Shown here one piece after another: positions 59,367-64,000 of a stretch of 64,000 nt of DNA (positions within the stretch are counted from its first letter, which is position 1; every line of letters starts with the position of its first letter). The notes under the pieces were generated by a model. The model searched no databases. It was not told the origin of the DNA and saw only the letters and a program-made list of their open reading frames with translations. Source of the DNA: Sipunculus nudus (taxonomy: Eukaryota; Annelida; Sipuncula; Golfingiida; Sipunculidae). The DNA is taken from assembly GCA_026874595.1 (NCBI GenBank), contig CM049311.1, positions 43,343,676 through 43,407,675 of the forward strand, read 5' to 3'. Made by a program: the position numbers and the translations under genes.

Positions 59367-62345
59367 AACAAGGTCTACAGACCTAATGCGAACCTGTGCA
59401 ATGAGATTACACCAGGTATAATGCTTCAATGCTGGACCATTACTTTTCAAGAACATGTGTAACATGTATATGAACAATGCAAGTACTAAACACTTAGAAC
59501 AAGAAACAATTAAACAAACATCACTGCTGCAATTCTGGCATGGGTGCACACAACACAAAAACTAGAATATGGGTAGTCAACAAGGGACTACATGTATCCG
59601 CCAAAATCAGAGTGGAACGGGTGAAGTGAGGCATGGATTGAGTGGCAACGGGAAATGGAGTGAGGTGTGTTGCATAATAGCCTGGATGTCTGCAGCCGAA
59701 ATGTGTATGTAGGTTGTGCTTCCTACCACAAAATCCAGAAAGCTGTCCAATAAACATGCAAAATTTTAGGCAGATATGTCATACCACTGCTGAGATATGA
59801 GTGATTTTATCCCACAGCTCACAAACAGACGGACGCTGTGCAAAAATGATTGCAGGTGGCGCCACCAGTTTTGCGTATGATAAAGAGCTATGTGAGATCT
59901 ATAAACATGTAAAATTTTGGCCCAACTGGTCAAACGGTTCCTGAGATATGAGCTTGGATGTCATCAGTGTGAATGTGAATGTAGGTGGCGCCCCCAGTCA
60001 TAAAATCAAGAAAGCTATCCAGGATGTATATGCATGACAAATTTCGGGTGAATTAGTCAATTCACTGCAGAGATAAGAGTGTTTTTATCCCAAGGCAGAT
60101 GCAAAAATGGTTGCAGGTGGCGCCACCATTTTTAGTGTATGTTATAAAGCTTTCCAAGGGCTACATTTGTGCAAAATCTTTAGCCTTATCGGTCAAACGG
60201 TTTCCTAGATATGCGGGTTTATGTGTGGAAACAGAGGCACAAATGGACTCTGGGCAGAGAGGAAAGGTCAGAGGTCAACCAAAAATGAGGGCGCAGCAGT
60301 TCACATGTGACTGATCATAATTCCGAATGTTAAAAAATTCTGCCCAGTGGTTACGGAGGAGTTCTCCGGAAACCTATGCGGTGATGGCGGCAGCGTCTGC
60401 GTCCAACTGAAAACATAGTATCCGCAAAACTCTGTTTTGGCGGATACAAAGATTGTAGCTGGCACCACCAGTCTTATATACAACGAAGAGATATATACAT
60501 ATGCCCAATGTCAGACTGATATGTCAAACCCCTCCTGTAAAATAAAAGCAGGGACATACACTGTGCAAAAATTATTGTAGGTGGCGCCACCAGTCTTGTA
60601 CACTATAAAGCTACCCGATATGTATAAACATGCCCAATTTTAGGTTGATGTATCAAATTCCTCTGTAGAAATAAGCAGGCGCATACACTGCAAAGTCAAT
60701 GTAGGTGGCACCACCTGTCTTGTAAATGATGCATAGACAGGTCAAAATATCATTCCAATACATCAAACTTCCCCAGAGTTTGATGCACTGGGTTGACAAG
60801 GCTAAGGTGAGTAAGGCAGTTGCCCCCAAGTGACCTGTGACAAATTGCTGCCTCAAGCTACTGCACTGAGTGAACTCTTGACCTGCACCTGGCTAGACTG
60901 AGTGAACTTATGACCTGTACCTGGCTGCACTGAGTGAACTCTTGACCTGTTGCATAATCTGACAGTTGGCAGTCTGCCAAAGCTATAAATAGATTCAGGC
61001 CGAACTTTGGTGACAAATATGATGCAGTGAGCAGTCTGCCAAAGCTATAAATAGAATGCAGCTACTGCACTGAGTGAACTCTTGATCTATACCTGGCTGC
61101 ACTTCTTCCAATCCTGGCACTGTGCCAAAACGATTTATAGAGCTGACATCATCTTGGCTAATGGCCAACATCAAGGCACTGGCAATCTTCCAATGGTATA
61201 CCAAATGTTGCCATCTGTACACAAAAGTGGTCCCTACTTGAAATAACTTTGAAATTTATTTTCCCAATACAAAATGCTTTTCAGCTGAATTTTTTTATAA
61301 AAAAAAACAATTCAGGAATATATGTAAAATTATTATGGATGCATACTGAATGCAAAATTAAAATACAGATATATCTCATTGATGGCAAATTCTTGAATTA
61401 AGTTGAGTAGGGATACCAATAATTTATAATTCACGAGTTGTTTTTATATAGCCACAGAGAGCTGAATATCCATGATTGTAACATTGCCTGGTATAATGAA
61501 TAACTTAAATAAAAAATCTAAATTTTTTAAAAGCTTTTAAAAAATCTTTCTTGTCAATATTAAATAAAAAAATAACCTGAAATCTAAATGTCTAGTGGCA
61601 TGATGTAATAGATGCTGATAAACTGGTGCCAGGCTAGATGTAACAGCATCACACAGCTAACATATATGGTAAAATGACTCAATTCAATCTCCATAATTCA
61701 GCCAAAAATCATTCATGTGGAACCATTAATGACAATTATTATAAGAATTATTGTAGGGATTATTCTTGTAAAATATTTTACAAACTGGCTTCAGTGGCAT
61801 CAGTCGAAAAATGTTTCGCAGGTTTATAATTCATATAGGAAGATACAGGAAACTGGCAAAGTTCAGCTTCCCGTAACTCAGCCAAAAAGCACCAATACCT
61901 CAATTTAAGATATGACCTATGTGATCAACATTGGCATAAAATTTTTTTTCTGATATTTAAATTTTAATATGCTTTTTTGCTTAGTTAACAAAGTTCAACC
62001 TCCTGTAACTCGGCCAAAAATCTCCAAACTGGAACCATTTGAACAAACTTGAGAAAGATTGTTCCAGGGATCATTTCTGTGAAATATTGGACAATTTGGC
62101 TGGACAGTTTCGGAGGAGAAGATTTTTAAAGCTTTTTTAGCTTTTTCCCTATAAAAAATAAGAAAATGCAGTTAGAAAAAAATAAACAAAATCCGATAAA
62201 GTTTTTTGGGTGACTGATTATATGCAAAAAATTTGGTGATGCTAGCTCCTGCTGTTTTTGAGATAGCTATGGTTAACGTACAGACGACACACGATGCACG
62301 ACTGACGCCACCGCACCATCGCATAAGCTCACAGGTTCGCTAAAA
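59367..62345 (-). mobile_element. Complete family B element, minus orientation, carrying a D2 insert
   Basis: The right end at 59367-59400 (AACAAGGTCT, GACCTAAT, GCGAACCTGTG) and left end at 62310-62345 (GCATAAGCTCACAGGTTCGC, TAAAAA) bound about 3.0 kb. Subterminal GCGAACCTGTG and CACAGGTTCGC are both exact. The D2 element at 59567-60452 interrupts it. An exact GGTGGCGCCACC lies near 60583. Confidence 0.7.
59567..60452 (-). mobile_element. Complete family D2 element nested in family B
   Basis: Both ends are visible. 'actagaatatgggtagtc' with the TAGTC...GACTA stem is at about 59570. At 60415-60450 is a hairpin with arms GTATCCGCAAAAC and GTTTTGGCGGATAC and a 3-base loop. Family B sequence on the two sides joins across it: 'cacacaacacaaaa' and 'attgtagctggcaccacc' are adjacent in the B copy at 32180-32340 read in reverse. 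The interior has one or two 285-bp monomers with exact palindromes near 59857 and 60117. Confidence 0.65.
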
Positions 62346-62690
62346 ATCCAGGTGGCACCACCTGTCTGCAGAAACTGATGAACCACTCCACAAGGAATAT
62401 GCATGCAAAAAATCATGATGATCAATGCATTAGTTGTTCAGATACTGGAGCTTTGGTATAAAATTTTTAATTATTCCGGTAGGTACTTCTGAGCCCCATA
62501 GCTCAGAAGATATGGGAAACAGAGACTTCATTTCAGGTTTCCAAGGAAATTTTTTATGGACCTCCCTGGATGTCAATTAAGAAGATTCCAGGTCAAATGG
62601 TTACCATTTGTGCCCTGTTAACTGATGACTGAATCTTTGAAGGTCTCAAAAATAGAGAAAAAATGTGTAAAAAATAACTAAAGTATAAGA
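62346..62690 (-). repeat. Family A1 monomer, minus orientation
   Basis: One diverged monomer with GGTGGCACCACC at about 62352 and a 'ctcaaaaatagagaaaaa' tract at 62644. No ends. Confidence 0.5.
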
Positions 62691-63134
62691 TTAAGTAAAA
62701 TTAATTAAAAATTCCCTTTTGCAATCAGATATATATACTGTTGGTTGGATGAGAGAGAAACAACATTATTATGCATATTATTATCTCAACTAAAATTTGA
62801 TCCTGATAATATTCAATTTCACATATGTATGTTAAAAAAGAGCAGAACCAGATTTTAACTCTCCAAAGTGCGGAATTCCTCACAACATGAACATCCACAT
62901 TTTTATAGCAATACATCACTTTGTGGACACATAATTAAATGTGTACTTTAATCATTGTTTACCCTTGTAATACAAAACAAAATCTAAAATGTAAAAAAAA
63001 AAAAAAAAAAAATTCAACTTCTTTATACATTCTGCCCATGGACTGGGAAGCCAGCTCAGCTCAGCTCAGCAAAAGGAATAGCCTAGAGTGAAACAAGTTA
63101 CATGACAGCTTGGCTAGGTGAGGGCTGCAGCACT
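62691..63134 (-). repeat. Inverted partner of 54150-54490, with A-homopolymer
   Basis: Matches 54150-54490 in reverse over 62868-63135. A run of about 20 A lies at 62993-63012. Confidence 0.5.
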
Positions 63135-63882
63135 CACTGCACATCACTCTAGTGGGTTGATTTGATGTCAACCATACTTGACATTGCCTATGAAAACTTG
63201 AATAAAAGATACTCTTTTTAACAGTTACAATCAAATTTCAGATTTTAACAGATTAATTCCTTATTTGTATATGCTGTGAAAATTAAGCCAACAGTGCTTA
63301 CAGAAAGAAATGTGCCATGGTCACATTTGGGCAAAATTTAATTTATTGATTTTACATTTAAGTAAATAACTTACAAAATTTACAAAATTCTGATCTTATT
63401 TCTGGCATTCAATTTAATCTTGATCAAGTAAAGTCGTATCCTATCTCTAGTTTTTAACAGTTACAATGTTAAGTGAGAAAGTATATTTTTTGCTGTTTTG
63501 ATAAAGTACGTACATAAATTTTTTATCCATAACATATACAAATTTTGTAATATTGACCTAATTTCTGGCAGATGCATAGGAAATAGACAGTGGAAGCTTT
63601 ATGCCAAATATGAATAAAAAGACAAGTGTTTTTTAAATTAGGAAGACCTTAAGTGTACAATAGGCTTTTACTGGAAAAAAAGAGGTTTTCTCTTAATTTC
63701 TAAAAGGAGTGAAGACACAAAGACCCAGTTTTGGGTTTGGTATGAGAACTTAGGGACATCTAGCTTTACACAGATTTGGATTCATAGGTCCAATGGTTCA
63801 AAATGGCCTTGTTAACGGATGGCCGGATGACAAATGACCATCGCTATAGCTCAGATGACTTTTTGTCAGCTCTGCAAAAAAT
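63135..63882 (-). mobile_element. Family A2 left half, minus orientation
   Basis: Diverged A2 body ending in a degenerate hairpin ('gctatagctcagatgacttt', about 63840-63872). The last 118 bp of the window show no feature. Confidence 0.5.
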
Positions 63883-64000
63883 TATTTTGTTATATTATAA
63901 TTATATTACTCATACTATTTTCTAGTAGTTGTGATGTAGGTATTCAACTGCATAAGAACAGCAACAATGTCTTGGGGGCACCTCAACCAGAGTTGTAGTG

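Overview
This window looks like AT-rich intergenic and intronic DNA from a repeat-laden invertebrate genome. The evidence is one spliced bZIP gene with GT/GC-AG introns, LINE remnants, a tRNA-derived SINE, MITEs, a 77-bp satellite, and dispersed repeats carrying ladders of CCGTCCGT and AGGTCA motifs. I recall such repeats from mollusc and other lophotrochozoan genomes, so a mollusc is my best guess, but this is inference. No rRNA, CRISPR array or prokaryotic gene organisation is visible. Most short open frames lie inside repeats.

Layout. 1-240 is a small TIR element. 423-1068 and 12885-13930 are the two halves of one decayed CR1/Jockey-type LINE reverse transcriptase, split by an 11.8-kb nest of other repeats. 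14441-22856 is the only convincing host gene: three exons (14495-14851, 17822-17929, 22545-22856) of an ATF3/JDP2/FOS-like bZIP factor. A 3.9-kb repeat sits in its second intron and two repeats sit in its first. 22857-35420 is mostly dispersed repeats. 35884-42385 is a 6.5-kb transposon with about 65-bp terminal inverted repeats and an exact 9-bp target duplication. It contains a SWIM zinc-finger pseudogene and an SGNH-like exon, and has been invaded by a tandem MITE and a 2.6-kb element. 42655-48980 is a 77-bp satellite whose monomers carry a telomere-like palindrome. A SINE and another repeat interrupt it, and a remnant resumes at 52886. 53085-64000 is again dispersed repeats, largely in minus orientation.

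The dispersed repeats form three families that I label by their ends. Family A begins AGCTCAG and has two bodies, A1 and A2. Family B begins GCGAACCTGTG. Family D begins GTATCC and has two bodies, D1 and D2. They share an architecture: a terminal hairpin or palindrome, short subterminal inverted repeats (clear in A and B), insertion into T-runs without an obvious target duplication, and internal monomers. Many monomers of all three carry the 12-bp palindrome GGTGGCGCCACC. This matches what is known of Helentron-associated (HINE/pearl-like) non-autonomous elements. The shared palindrome is the least explained signal in the window.
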